Origin: Centrapalus pauciflorus
Lineage: Eukaryota > Streptophyta > Magnoliopsida > Asterales > Asteraceae
Reading direction: 5' to 3'
NCBI GenBank assembly: GCA_020465985.1
Contig: JAANYP010001197.1
Span: 340,001 to 404,000, forward strand
DNA length: 64,000 nucleotides
How positions within the stretch are numbered: the first letter of the stretch is position 1; every line of letters begins with the position of its first letter. This document shows, in pieces, positions 1 through 11,376 of the stretch. The notes under the pieces are model-generated. The model was given only the letters and a program-made list of their open reading frames with translations, was not told the origin of the DNA and ran no database searches. A program made the position numbers and the translations under genes.

Positions 1-770
1 AGTACAGAGAGACTGCAAGACATCCATGATAAAGAGATGGATAAACGAAAGGTAGCCAGAGTCTCCCAAGAAGTCCAAAGTCAACAAGACCCAGTGAAAG
101 TTGATATAATCAAGGATCAAGCTGGTGAAAGTGATGCTGCTCCTTCTGGTCAAGCTGCTGCTTCTATTCCTCAATCAGATCCAATATCACAGGCAAAGCT
201 TGATCAGGTCAAAAGGGTGCTGTTTGAGCATCAGCTGCAGAAGGTAATGGAGATTGAAAAGTCCCTCGATCAGCATGATTTCTCAAAACCTCTTATTACT
301 TACTGGTATGCTAAGCCAATGGATAACATTGACTTAAAATATCATTTTGTAGTAAGAAGAGAAACTGGTCCTGAGGAAGAATATAAAAGTATGATGCATA
401 TAGTCCAAGGGATGACTAGAAATGAGCTCACAAGAATGCATCATGTTGGGTCTGCAACTCAAGTTAGATCTTCTCTTCCTCAAGTAAAGCAGGCCATTAA
501 AGATCTAAAGAGCATTTTTGATCTGTGTCAATAAGGAAGGATATAGAAGATGCCAAGGAGATGAAGATTGCACAAGTTGATCTGTTTGTCAAATCAAAGA
601 CTTACAGAATCAGGTTTGCAAATGGATCCGGTATGTTCTTCAATTTTGAATTTTATGATCTTCCAAAGGCTATGTTACTTCAGATGAGATTAGTGAGATT
701 ATATTGTGATAGAGAAGATCTGAAGAAAGAATTTTTGAAGGCAGTCAATCAGAAACTTGCACAGTTGTAA
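1..770 (+). pseudogene. Accessory protein of element G, C-terminal part
   Basis: The frame is open from base 1 to the stop at 534; coding then continues in another frame from about 525 to 770, so a frameshift lies near 525. The protein is hydrophilic, with a Q/A/S-rich start (residues 20-60 of the visible part) and a C-terminal block with PITYWYAKPMDN and LKYHFVVRRETG. No zinc finger, RT, integrase or membrane segment is visible. Its place, last before the PPT, equals that of the accessory genes of families S and D1, so I infer it is the C-terminus of the same class of post-pol protein. Direct sequence similarity to those is weak by eye. Function unknown. Confidence 0.55.
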
Positions 771-862
771 GTTTTTGAAAGCCTTGGTTTGTAAATAACA
801 GTTTACTTGTTTTATTTCCTTATTTGTATAGAACTTAAAGTCTTGTGTAAAGAATTTAAGTT

Positions 863-872
863 AGGGGGAGAT
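863..872 (+). other. Polypurine tract of G
   Basis: AGGGGGAGAT directly precedes the LTR start TGTTGGGA. This is the usual plus-strand primer of copia elements. Confidence 0.85.
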
Positions 873-1533
873 TGTTGGGAAATATTCTAAGTAGTTCAAA
901 CTGTTAGTTAGATTTCTCAGACTGTTAGTAGATTTTCTATGTAAGTACAAAGTTCATGCTGTTAGTTGAAAAAGTTCGAGCTGCTAGTACAAAAGTTCAA
1001 GCTGCCAGAATAAATTTACTCAAGCTGCTCTGCTCAAGCTGCTAAGTGATTCAAGCTGCTCACCAGTTTCATAAACAGAAAGTGCTGATATTCAGGAAAA
1101 GATAATTACACGAAGATTCCAGCATATCTACTATCAAGAGAAGTCAGAGTCCTTCAAGGAAACAAATCAGAAAGCATTATAAATACATAGAATAGGTTTT
1201 TCTATTGTATCAAGTTTTTGCACGTTTAAGTTTGTAATTGCTTTTTGTTTGAGTTTTCAAAAGCCTCTAAGGTTGTAAAACCTAAGAACAACTTGTGTTC
1301 TTCGTCTAATCAAACAGATTAGAGGTGATTGTAATCATTCAGTTCAGCAATACAAGCAATTTTGTTTATTCATTTATATTTATCTATTATGGATTCTGAA
1401 AGCTTTTATTAAAATAATTAAGTGTTATTCAGCAAACTTCTTAATTAGACTTTGATTTAATACAAGATTATCGATTTACACTCTGATCAATTCAAATCAG
1501 TTAATCTTAGGGAGTTAAATTTAGATCCTGACA
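873..1533 (+). repeat. 3' LTR of G (661 bp)
   Basis: It starts TGTTGGGA after the PPT and ends TCCTGACA; the ends are imperfect inverted repeats (6 of 8). A TATA box TATAAATA lies at 1178-1185. U3 (about 960-1065) repeats the word TCAAGCTGCT or close variants about six times, a word also present in LTR I. The stretch after the TATA box, roughly 340 bp, is R-U5. Confidence 0.85.
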
Positions 1534-3150
1534 AATTATCTTTAAAAGGAAAACGGTTGACACAATTCTGTATTTACATACAAAGAGTGTCTTAGCTTGT
1601 CTTAGAGTTCCTCTTATGTTAGCAAGACAGCGGTGACAAGTCTGTACTCACGTACAACAAAGCGACTTATCTTGCTAGTTTAAGTCAATACAATGGTGAC
1701 AGTTATGTACTCACGTACAACAAAGCGACTTGTTTTGACTTCCGTTAATTTTCAAAAACTTTTCTTTCTTTGTTTAAGATGTATTTTGATGTTACTATAC
1801 ATCCCCCAGATAAATTTGCATACCTCATTCATATGTCTCTAACATATAAATTAAGACCTTTTGGTCATACATCTAAGTTAGTTACACATATGATATTTTC
1901 TTGATTATTTTATTAGCTGTGAGGATTTCCTTCATGTATTATGTCTACCAACACATCAATCAAGAATGTGTATATCACTTAAATTTTAAGGTTCATTATG
2001 TGTGAAAGCTTAACACTTAGAGTTTGTTAGACTATACTAATTTTCGTCACTTTGAACCTATGACTCTAAGACTTCTCTCATTTTTCAATATTCTCTTTTT
2101 TTGAAATATTCTGGTTTTCTCTCTTTTTTTATTTTGTTTTTCATTTGAAAGTAGAATAAACTGATAAACTAAACTAATAACTTACTACTAAAAGAAAGAA
2201 AAATGAGTTTACTATTACTAAGGTCAAGTTAATGCGGATTACGCATGCCATTTAGTTGAATTAACAATTCAAATCGTGACTTATCAAATGCTTTTATGAA
2301 TAGATCTGCATTATTGTCTTCCGTTGCAACTTTTACCAGTTTTATCAAGTTCTTTTCAGCACAATCACGTATGAAATGATGTCTTATGTCTATGTGCTTA
2401 GTTTTACTGTGTTAACTGGATTATTTGTTATAGAAATAGTTGATTGATTGTCCATCCTAAAGGGAGTATGAGTATAAGTCAAATCGTAATCCCGCAATTG
2501 TTGTTGAATCCACAAAACCTGTGAACAGAAATTACCAGCAGCTACATACTCGGCCTCGCACATTGATACGGATACCATGCTGTCAGTAAGAAGGTAGCCG
2601 GCGCCTTTCGAAGCGAGGTTTATTTCTTGCATTGCAAGGATACGAGCCACCCTCCAAGGAACTGACAACCTCCAGTTGTTGGATTCTGGTTCAAGCTACA
2701 TCCTCCATAATCTGAATCCGTGTAGGCCTCCAATTCCAGATCTTCATCAACATGATACCAAAGACCCAGCTTCGGTTTCGACTTCAGGTATCTCAGGATC
2801 CGCTTCACGACTTTCATATGCATTTCTTTTGGATTAGCTTGAAACCTTGCACAAATACACACAGCAAACATTATGTCAGGTCTAGAAGCAGTTAAATACA
2901 TAAGTGACCCAATCATGGCCCGATATAAAGTCGGATCCACATCAGTATCACTATCTGTACCCGGTCCGAGATTATGATTCACTTGAATCGGAGTACTGAA
3001 ATGCGCGGTTAGCTTTGTTCCATCCATCCCGAAGCGCTCCAAAATGTCGTAGACATACTTCGTCTGATGAATAAACATTCCTTCTTTCCTTTGTTCAACT
3101 TGTAAACCGAGAAAGAAGTTCAACTCTCCCATAGCACTCATCTCAAACTT
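1534..3150 (-). mobile_element. Copia element H (family S), fragment
   Basis: Minus-strand fragment holding the end of pol and the spacer after it. It matches copies A (25280-27000) and C (39960-41600) through coding and spacer. Its left part was separated by insertion of G and lies outside the window; its right end is cut at about 3150 inside RT, where LTR I begins with a few shared bases (TTTGA). The spacer 1741-2228 has no gene; it is AT-rich and conserved between family copies. Confidence 0.8.
1620..1740 (-). other. Twin 58-nt stem-loops, copy H
   Basis: Two inverted repeats lie 63 bp apart: 1620-1677 closed by TAGCAAGA/TCTTGCTA, and 1683-1740 closed by AGTCAATACA/TGTTTTGACT with one mismatch. 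Their loops are near copies of each other and include TGTACTCACGTACA-like hairpins, while the stems are unrelated. The same pair occurs in copies A, B and C. Confidence 0.7.
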
Positions 3151-3153
3151 TGA
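2229..3153 (-). pseudogene. RT-RNase H end of copia pol, element H
   Basis: Reading the minus strand, the product begins inside reverse transcriptase with SKFEMSAMGELNFFLGLQV, passes the conserved block TASRPDIMFAVCICARFQA, and continues into RNase H (AYTDSDYGGCS, then CEAEYVAAG and DNQSTISITNNPV) to the stop at 2229. One frameshift joins the two halves near 2640, and part of the segment around the GGCQFLGG block is altered. The catalytic YVDD region of RT is missing because the copy is cut at 3150. Family membership is clear from its likeness to C (40649-42292). It cannot encode a working enzyme. Confidence 0.85.
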
Positions 3154-3936
3154 AAACACACATCTTTGCACAATCTGAATATCACACTCTTGGTTATCTC
3201 ACATTCCTTAGAAGCTTCCTTTTATACTCTCACTGAGAATCTCAGTGAGGCTTCCTCATTGGACAAGGAGATAGTGGGATGTCTTTCCAAAAAGACAAAA
3301 CAACTTTTCTGCATGTTCTGACAAAGCAGAATTGTCTTTACATTACAGAATCTTTGTCTTTTCCTTTATGTCTCTGTTGTAGAAGGCTTTAACTAAAAGA
3401 GGAATGTCAACTTTGAACCTTTCATCTTCTGTTATGGCCATTTTGATATAAGAAATGGTCTTTCACCCATTTCAAATATCCACTTTGTCTTCATGTAACA
3501 GTACAGCGAAGGCAGTCTTTGCAGCTTCTGTTTTCCACTTTTTCTTTTACATTGTAAACTGATCTTGTAGTCTAAAACAATACATGAGGACATGGAAACA
3601 TATTCCATAAAGTGTTTAGCCTGTTCACAAAGAACAGGTTATGTTCACAAAGAACAGAACACTCAGTATTTGTCCAAGCTGCTCAACAGGATAGAGCAGC
3701 GTAGACAGTTTATGTCCAACCTTTTCAACAGAATAGAACAGCTTGGACAATCTGCCTTAGTTGCAACAAATGCAACAGGGTAAACAGCTTTGACTAATAT
3801 TGCAAATTACTTTTCAGGTGTCAATAAGGCATTAACAGGCCTTAAATTATACCTTCAAGTGCATCAAACAGGTTTGATTAAAAATCTTGCCCTAAGATCT
3901 AGAACAGGTTTGACCGAGGCCTTTTTGTGCCTAACA
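3151..3936 (-). repeat. 3' LTR of I (786 bp), perhaps short at the U5 end
   Basis: In sense direction it starts TGTTAGGCAC at 3936, right after the PPT, and runs to TTTTCA at 3151. Two imperfect copies of a roughly 45-bp unit lie at 3660-3755. TATA is only about 66 bp from the far end, so R-U5 may be truncated where it joins H; the shared TTTGA at the join would fit that. Confidence 0.65.
3217..3249 (-). promoter_or_regulatory. TATA box with a palindrome just upstream
   Basis: On the minus strand GTATAAAAGG (about 3217-3226) is preceded by a perfect inverted repeat with 10-bp arms, CTCACTGAGA and TCTCAGTGAG, around one base (3229-3249). It sits where a promoter element of the LTR would be. 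Confidence 0.7.
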
Positions 3937-3950
3937 ATCTCCCCCTATTT
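3937..3950 (-). other. Polypurine tract of I
   Basis: Sense strand AAATAGGGGGAGAT ends directly at the LTR start. Confidence 0.8.
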
Positions 3951-4263
3951 GCAATAATCAGTCTAAGCTGATTCTATCAATAATCACTATATAGTTTTAC
4001 GGTACACTTTGCTGAAATGAAATTACAACATTGAAGTAAAGTAAAGGATCAGTTTATACATACTGAAATTGATTACAAATAACACATGTTCTTAAGAGAG
4101 TACAACTAATGTACTAAAGTAGATTACAACAAATGTAATAAGAAAATTACCATTAATGTAATAAAGTACAACATATGTACAAGAAAAGTTTCAACAATTT
4201 GGACTGTTGATAGTGGGAGCAAGTAATGGTAAGCCTGTCCAACTTATGGACAACTTCCATTCT

Positions 4264-4873
4264 TCATCTACTCAGCAGCAGATGGACCTTCAAGTTGTGG
4301 TGGTTCTTTTTCGAACATTTGTTCAAAATGTTCTTTAGTTTCTTCAATTTCTCCATTTCATTTCTGAGGAACATGAAGTTTGGATCTTGAAGCTCTCCTC
4401 TTTCATGGAACCCTTTAAGCTGTTTCCAGGTAGCTGCTCTCCATCTTACAGATTTTTTGAAGGAGTTGGCAAGTGTAAAAGCTATAAGTTTCTTAAGACC
4501 AACCTTATGCAAATCTGATGCTATCTGGAAACACTTTTTCTTTTATAGGGGATCTACAAAAAATACCCCAAGCTCAGGTTCCTCTATCAGCTTATCTTCC
4601 TCATGTTCCACTCCTCTAGGCATGCTGGGATCTACTCCCTTGATTTCAACATCTACATCACCTTCATCAATCATTATTAGGAGTTCTTTTAGCTCAGTAC
4701 CTTTCTCCTTCTCCTGCCCTTCATCTTGGGTTCAACCACAGAGGTACACTTGATTTGTTCTTCTGTGATCAGGCCAAGATTCTTAACTCTCTCCATTAAT
4801 ATCTTGACATATGCCCTGATAGTCTTAGCAGTTTCAGACTTAGACTGACTCAGGGCAACTGCTACTTCCACTC
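4264..4873 (-). pseudogene. Accessory protein of element I, C-terminal part
   Basis: Minus-strand coding in at least two frames: 4689-4871 (residues such as SETAKTIRAYVKILMERVKN) and, after a frameshift, 4264 to about 4600, where a proline-poor acidic stretch leads to FQIASDLHKVGLKKLIAF and a Lys/Leu-rich helical tail. It is the last coding segment before the PPT, the position of the accessory genes in the other copia elements here. I recognise no enzyme motif. The class assignment rests on position and on general character (acidic linker, helical end). Confidence 0.5.
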
Positions 4874-4880
4874 ACAGAAT

Positions 4881-6791
4881 ATGAATCAGACACGGATGTC
4901 CAGGGGGAGAAAGAAAGATCCAACAACCTGTCTGATGACCAAGTCCGGGGACTCAGAGTGCTCCACGTCAGATTCAAAGGCAAATGAGGTACATTCCTTT
5001 TACGTTCATGAGTCTGTATATAATTTAATTGCACAAAATGAATGTAAGTTGCACACACAAATACTTGACCTAGAAATTAGGTATAATGCTGAAAAGGAAA
5101 AGTGTGTCAAGGCGGAACATCTAGCCCAATCTTTAAAAGAAACATCTGACACATATGAAAAGAAGTGACTAAACAATTATGAGGTGCTAAAGAAAATTTT
5201 CATTGAAAAAGTAGATGTTGAGGATCGGAATACTTACCTTGAGAGTTGTATGGATAAAATCACTAAGGAAAAGAACTCCTTAAAATCTGAAATGTCTGTT
5301 CTTTCGAAACGCTTAGAGTCTGTAAGCATGGAAAACTTAGTCAATCTGGAAAAATACAAATCATAGAAGAAGAGAGAATAGGTTTGTACTCACAAATAAA
5401 GACCCTAGATGATGAATTTCTAAAACGGGGTCAAACTGAACAAACTATTCATCTAAATCAACCCAAAGAGACTAGGTTTTATCATTCCAAACAAGGAATT
5501 GGTTTTAAAAATCCTAAGCATTTGGAAAAGGTTCAGTCAGTTTTACCTATTTTTTATGATATGTGGTATATGGGTGCTGGGTTTTAGTCTTTGTTTTATA
5601 TTTCATTAGAAGAAGTCTTAACCCATGAGGATGAGAAACGAACTAAAAATAAAGAAAATGAAATCTCTTTTATATACGATGAACTAAATGAGAGTTATCC
5701 TTCTAGAGTACCTACTCTAGAGGAGTACTTCTTGTCTAGCTATTCATCAGCTGAAATGAATGCCGAACCTGTCAAACCAATCCATCATCCTTATGTTCCT
5801 ACAAAAGTTCTTCAACACAAAATAAGTGTTTCAGAAAAAAGACTTAAGGTCAGCTTGAAAGAAAGCTCCTGATTATCAAGAAGCTCTTCTCAAGAGCGAG
5901 GAAAAATTGGCAAGTCAAAGTTTTGAACAAAATGTAGAATCAACCATCTAAAAAGAAAAGTTTGACATGGTTTCAGAATGATTAATTTCTCACTTAAATG
6001 TCCCAAACGATTCTCATCCTACCAAAGTCCCTCTTGCATCATCAGAAAAAATTAAAGCCAAGATTGAAGTTCCTTCTGTCATTTGTAAAGGTGAGTGCTC
6101 AAAATCTTCCAGTCCTGAGGTTTCAAAGAAGACTCAAAGTTAATCTAAGCCTTCCAAGAAACCCACTCACCAAGGAAATTTCTCCAATCTAAGTCTTCCA
6201 AACGTACTGACTCTCATCATTTAGTTCCCACAGATCATGTGAGAAGAGTGCCAAAAACATCCATGCAAGACTTTTCAAGTTTCTTTGTGAAGAAGAATGT
6301 AATGCCAGTTGATTTTGTTTCTAGAGATAGGATGCATGTAATCCTGAAAACAATGTTTGTAATGATGTACCGAATTCTGTTTCTTGCTAAAAATATTCAT
6401 TTAGGGATTTGTTTAACTTATGTCCAACTCGTTTTAGACGTCAAGTGCCTGAAATGAATAAATTCGTGCCTTATCCTGCAAAAAGATTACGCAAAAAGAA
6501 AAGAAAAAATAGTGCATCATTGGCCAAGACAAAACTTGAGACTTGTACTTTGCCAAGGCCCAAATCTAAAGCAAAGTAAAACAGGTTTCAAATCGTCCAA
6601 AACCAAAGACAATTTCATCGCCTAAGGTTCCAAAGCCTATTAAATCCAAACATAAATGGATTCCAAAAGACTCTGCATCTAGTCCACACAAAACTGCAAT
6701 ATGGGTTCCTAAGACTGTAAACGTGACATATACACCTGGAATACCTAACCCAAAAGGACCCATCCTAAGATGGGTACCCAAAGTTGTGTGA
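4881..6791 (+). pseudogene. Gag remnant of D1, coiled-coil and C-terminal part
   Basis: Several frames hold pieces of one protein. At 4881-5370 lies a Lys/Glu-rich region with heptad-like spacing (NECKLHTQILDLEIRYNAEK and following), probably a coiled coil. From 5384 comes ETRFYHSKQGIGFKNPKHLEK and then an acidic part ending near 5872. From 6565 to 6790 a Pro/Lys-rich linker ends in a GP-I-L-x-W-VPK motif just before the protease, as in D2. The nucleocapsid zinc knuckles expected further N-terminal are not present, so the N-terminal gag is lost. Many stops; not functional. 6792-7016 is a poorly readable linker into the protease. Confidence 0.65.
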
Positions 6792-7016
6792 TTTAATGCA
6801 GATGGTTCTTGGTTACTTCAGATCAAGACCCGCACTTCAATTAATTGGCTTCTAGTTATCTTAAACTAGGACCCCTTTTTCTGCTTGTCGGTTGTGCTTA
6901 AACCGACATGTTTGGCTTATGTGCACTCAGCTCAGGACCCGGTCTAAACTCTTCATGTTTTCTGAACAACTCGGTTCAGAACACAGTTCGCACATTAATT
7001 TCGATGGACTTATTTA

Positions 7017-8600
7017 ATGCCCATAGATTTTTATTGTATGCAATTTTCTTTTCCGGAAAAATCCATCTGGTATATGGATTTGGATTGCTCAAAACACAGG
7101 ACTGGGAGGAGAGAGTTACTGTCTAATATTGTAGAACAGTACTGCGGGACACTAAAGTTCGGTAACGAAAATCATGCTCAAATCAAAGGATGCGGGGATT
7201 TGGTCTTAAATAATCTAGTCATCAAGGATGTTGACTCTGTTGAGGGGTAATCACATAATCTATTTAGCATAGGACAACTTTGTGATAAGGGGATAGAGGT
7301 CACATTTAGGGCTAAGAGTTGTAGTGTTAAGAGCATTGATGGAAAAGATATTTTAACCGGCTCCCGCAACTCGAATCTTTACACCATAGATGTAGCCAAG
7401 CTTATACTCAAGGATAGCACCTGCCTATTATCAAAAGCATCGTCAAAAGACTCTTGGTAATGGCACCGAAGGTTATCCCATATGAACTTCAAGAGTATAA
7501 ACAAGTTGGCTTCGAAACCACTGGTTAAAGGACTCCCAGAAGTACGATATGAAAAGGATCATCTGTGTGGAGCGTGTGAGAAAGGAAAGATGAAAAGATC
7601 ATCTCACAAGCCAAAACCTAAACCATCATCAAAGAGAGTATTGGAGTTACTTCATATGGATTTATTTGGTCCCATGCGAACGCAAAGCATAAACGGGAAG
7701 CGATACGTGTTGGTTATCGTTGATGACTATTCGCGATATACCTAGTTTAAATTCTTGCGATCGAAGGATGAGACAGCTCAAGATATCATAGACTTCATCA
7801 AGAGTGTTGAAACCCAACAGCAGCTGTCTGTACAATCAATCTGATCTAACAACGACATGAAATTCAAGAACTCGGTAGTTGAGAGCTTCCATCAATCCAA
7901 AGGTATTCATCATCAGTTTTCAGCTGCTAGAACACCTCAACAGAATAGAATCGTTGAGAGGCGTGGTCGTACCCTCATGGAAGCCGCTCACACAATGATG
8001 GCATACTTAAAGCTACCTCCATTCTTGTGGGCTGAAGTCGTGTCAACCACTTGCTACACACAAAATCGCTCCATAGTCCATAAGCGCTTCAATAAAACTC
8101 CTTACCAACTTTTTTTGAATAAAGTTCCCTATATCAAGTACTTACGAGTGTTTGGTTGCAGGTGCTATGTGCTAAACGACAAGGACAACATCGGGAAGTT
8201 CAACGAGAAAGCGGATGAAACGATCTTTATTGGATACTCATCCAATTCGAAGGCATATCGCGCATTCAACGCTGCACCAGAACAGTCAATGAGAGTGTGC
8301 ATGTCACATTCGATGAAATGGCTGAACTGGCTCCGGAAGTTGACCATTCATGACCATGCATTACACCAATGCCTGAAGACTCATCACAATCTCCTTCTTT
8401 TTCCTCTTCTGACTTAGTTAATTTATTTTATCCGTTTTATGTAGAATTTTTTGGTTCTATTGCTAATCCTTCTCATGTTTCTTCTTCTATAGTTAACACA
8501 TCCAACGATTCAACTACTCAACAAACACCATCTGATCCACCTTCCACTTTATATCCTCTACCATCCACTTCATCCACATACACATCTACAGTTTAATCCT
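7017..8600 (+). pseudogene. Protease-integrase part of D1 pol
   Basis: The protease site reads YMDLDCSKHRTG; D2 has YMDSGCAKHMIG, so the catalytic DSG is mutated to DLD here. The integrase zinc-binding region follows (HRRLSHMNF and later CGACEKGK), then the core: LLHMDLFGP and VDDYSRYT with the first acidic residue, a damaged second site SNNDMKF where DNG-T-E-F is usual, and TPQQNRIVERRGRTLMEAA carrying the Glu. The GKR-like C-terminal part (GCRCYVLNDKDN, KADETIFIGYSS) is recognisable. At least four stops and two frameshifts are seen. D2 carries the same SNND change. Confidence 0.8.
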
Positions 8601-8608
8601 CTCAGGTA

Positions 8609-10414
8609 ATGCCCTTACACATAGTTTCAAACATTATCCCTCTAGAAGATCAAGCCGAACCTGAACCAAAACCAGTGATACCTTCATTCGAAACCATCGA
8701 CCATAACTCTTCATCCATTCCCACACTCACCATAAAGATTCCTTCACGTTCACCCCTTCCACACGAGACGAAATGGACCCGGAGTCACCCAACCGATCAA
8801 ATCATTGGTGATATCTCTACCGGTGTCCAAAATCGAAGGGCATCTACTAATGAATGTCTCTTTGCATCATTCCTTAGCATGATAGAGCCTGCTCGTGTGG
8901 ATGAAGCTTTGAAAGACCCTGATTGGATTGTAGCAATGCAAGAAGAAGTCAACCAGTTCGAACAGCTCAGAGTATGGCGGTTTGTTCCCAAACCCAAAGA
9001 CCGAACCATAATCGAAACAAAGTGGATCTTTAAGAAAAAAACAAGACGAAAATGGCATCGTGATAAGAAATAAAGCAAGAGTCGTCTCCAAAGGCTACTG
9101 ACAGCAAGAAGAAATAGATTATGACGAGACCTTTGCTCCAGTTGCACGGATTGAAGCAATCAGAATCTTCTTGGCGTACGCAGCATACAAAGACTTCAAG
9201 GTGTACCAAATAGACGTCAAGACAGCCTTCCTGAACGGTGAACTCAACGAAGAGGTGTATGTTGAACAACAACAAGGATTTGTTGATGCACATAAGCAGA
9301 CTATGTTAATGTGCTAGATAAAGCCCTCTATGGTCTGAAACAAGCACCTCGAGCATGGTATGATAGTCTTTCTAACTTTCTTATCTCCGCTGGTTTCAGC
9401 AAATGTGTGGTGGACACAACATTGTTCGCTAAAAGGGAAAGCCAGCATATAATGCTAGTCTAAATATATGTTGATGATATTATATTTGGATCTACTGACC
9501 ATAATTTGTGTAAGGATTTCTCATCCCTAATGAAGTCCAGGTTTGAGATGAGTATGATGGGGGGAAATGAACTTTTTCCTCGGATTACAAGTCAAACAAC
9601 TTGAAAATGGGATATTTGTGAACCAGTCGAAATATACTCTTGACATTCTCAAGAAGTATAAGTTAGACTCTTGCACGAGTATCGCAACTCCCATGGCTTC
9701 AAACTGTAAGTTAGACACTGATCCTGCCGGGAAAAGCGCCGAATACAACTTACAGAGGGATGATTGGTTCTCTACTCTATCTTACGACTAGTAGACCAGA
9801 TATAATGTTTTCAACATGTCTTTGTGCTCACTTTCAGGCCGACCCAAAATAATCACACCTAATTACGGTAAAACGCATTTTTCATTATCTTAGGGGTGCA
9901 CCCGATCTTTGTCTACGGTATGCAAAGGGAACCAATTTTGATCTTACCACTTTTTAAGATGCTGATTTTGCAGGTTGTAGAGTCGATAGGAAAAGCACTT
10001 CAGGCGGAATATAGTTTTTGGGTGACAGACCAATGATTTGGTCTTACAAAAAGCAGAACTGTGTCTCCACATCCACAGCAGAGGCTGAGTATGTAGCAGC
10101 TGCGAGCGATTGCTCTCAAGTGCTGTGGATGAGAACACAGTTACGTGATTATGGATTTTCGCTCACCAACATCCCAATATACTGTGATTCTAGAAGCGCA
10201 ATTGCTATCTCTTGCAATCCCGTGCAGCACTCACGAAGGAAACACATAGACATCAGGTTTCATTTCATTAAATATCACGTAGAAAAAGGAACAATTGAAC
10301 TCTATTTTGTAGGCACATAATTTCAACTTGCAGATATTTTTACTAAGGCTTTAGACGAACCTCGTTTTCAGTTCTTAGTATCTCAAATCGGCATGTTGAA
10401 TCCACCTTCTAGTT
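8609..10414 (+). pseudogene. Reverse transcriptase-RNase H part of D1 pol
   Basis: RT starts near DEALKDPDWIVAMQEEVNQF (about 8900), continues with ARIEAIRIFLAYAAYKDF, the substrate-loop block PRAWYD in another frame, and the catalytic box YVDDIIFGSTD (about 9469), one codon after a stop. RNase H has FSDSD-like remnants, STAEAEYVAAASDCSQVLW and YCDSRSAIAIS, ending MLNPPSS at 10414. The order INT-RT-RH defines Ty1/copia. More than five stops or frame changes make it inactive. Confidence 0.85.
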
Positions 10415-11183
10415 AAATTCCAGATATTTTCTAAATAATTCTATTTCAAACATATAAGTGTTTGAAATTCCTTTATTTAGAAAATATCTGTTATTTAAAT
10501 TTAAAGGTTGTGTCACAAAATTAAGTTCAATATTTATTTATCTATGTATATTTTAAATGATTAATGATCCTTAAAGTTGCTATATGAATTGTTCATAGTT
10601 GAGTGGGACGCTGATTATATCCAGGTTTTTCAGTATTTCAAAGGGTAAAAAGGTTCTAGGGATTAGATCTAAAAGGATAATTTTTTAATTGAGGGGGAGT
10701 CAAATCAAGATGTTTAGTGTACATTAATTTAGTTTTTATTTTCTCATATTTTATTCGTAGGTTAATTTTATTTTTATTTTTAAGTAATCTCTCAGAAAAA
10801 CACAAAAAGATTTTATGTTTTATCTAGTATTTTTTACTTGTTTTAATTTATCAAAAACTCAAAAAGATTTTGTTTACGTCTTAGTTAAATTTTTGTTTTG
10901 TTTGTTTAGTAGAAAAACTCAAAAATAATTTTTATCTTGTTTCATTTTCTTTTATTTAGTTAAGTTTTTGTTAGTAGGCTAATTAAATTAATATTAAGTT
11001 TCATCAAATTTAAATATGTCTTGGTAATCAAAAAGATTTTAATTGGGCTTTTGTCTTAATTTTTATTTTGTTGAAAGTTCAAAATAATTTAGCCCAATGT
11101 GTTATTAAAATCGATTGAGGTTGGCCTAATTGCAAGGAAAAACGCGCGGATCTTTTGTCCAACCTCACCCGACCCGACCCGCC
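10415..11183 (+). other. Post-pol spacer of D1 with a PPT-like tract
   Basis: No ORF of note. It is A/T-rich with several imperfect copies of AAAAACTCAAAAAGATTTT (10800-10930). At 10691-10701 GAGGGGGAGTC looks like a polypurine tract, nearly the same as that of family S (AAGGGGGAGTC), but no LTR start follows. Confidence 0.55.
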
Positions 11184-11230
11184 TAAATAAATAGGTGGGT
11201 TCTCTTTCTTCACTACGCAACCATTTCTTC

Positions 11231-11276
<46 letters not shown>

Positions 11277-11376
11277 GAACAAAAATCGCCATTGTCATCG
11301 CCATTTCAAGCTCCCAAGCTCCAAACACATTCGTTTTTCACCATTTTCTTGCATTTTCTTACTCATCTACTACCAG
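11184..11376 (+). promoter_or_regulatory. Putative internal promoter and 5' UTR exon of the D1 accessory gene
   Basis: A TATA-like TAAATAAATAGG (11184-11195) is followed at TSS distance by a pyrimidine-rich leader with a CT repeat and then by CTACTACCAG|GTAACA, a good splice donor at 11376/11377. Family S has TATAAATAGG in the same place relative to its accessory gene. Typical of plant core promoters with CT-rich 5' UTR; activity is inferred. Confidence 0.6.
11234..11273 (+). repeat. (CT)n microsatellite
   Basis: About 20 uninterrupted CT units, 40 bp downstream of the TATA-like box, within the presumed 5' UTR. Confidence 0.95.

Larger units (their letters stand above)
1..1533 (+). mobile_element. 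3' end of Ty1/copia element G
   Basis: A coding tail, a polypurine tract and a complete LTR follow one another, the normal 3' end of an LTR retrotransposon. The left part lies outside the window. Directly after the LTR, the sequence AATTATCTTTAAAAGG matches the post-pol spacer of family S (compare about 25283), so G is inserted in element H. A 5-bp target duplication (probably AATTA) cannot be tested because the left end is missing. Confidence 0.85.
3151..4875 (-). mobile_element. 3' end of copia element I
   Basis: Minus-strand LTR, polypurine tract and the end of a post-pol ORF. The copy is cut at about 4875, where gag of D1 starts on the other strand. The gap 3951-4263 between PPT and ORF has no coding signal. 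Elements I and G look related: both PPTs read GGGGGAGAT and both LTRs carry the CAAGCTGCT word. Confidence 0.7.

Noticed and set aside
3592..3783. 63-codon plus-strand ORF
   Set aside because: Lies in U3 of LTR I on the antisense strand and reflects the repeat unit.
11079..11328. Minus-strand ORFs with long Arg-Glu repeats
   Set aside because: They translate the CT microsatellite; chance ORFs.
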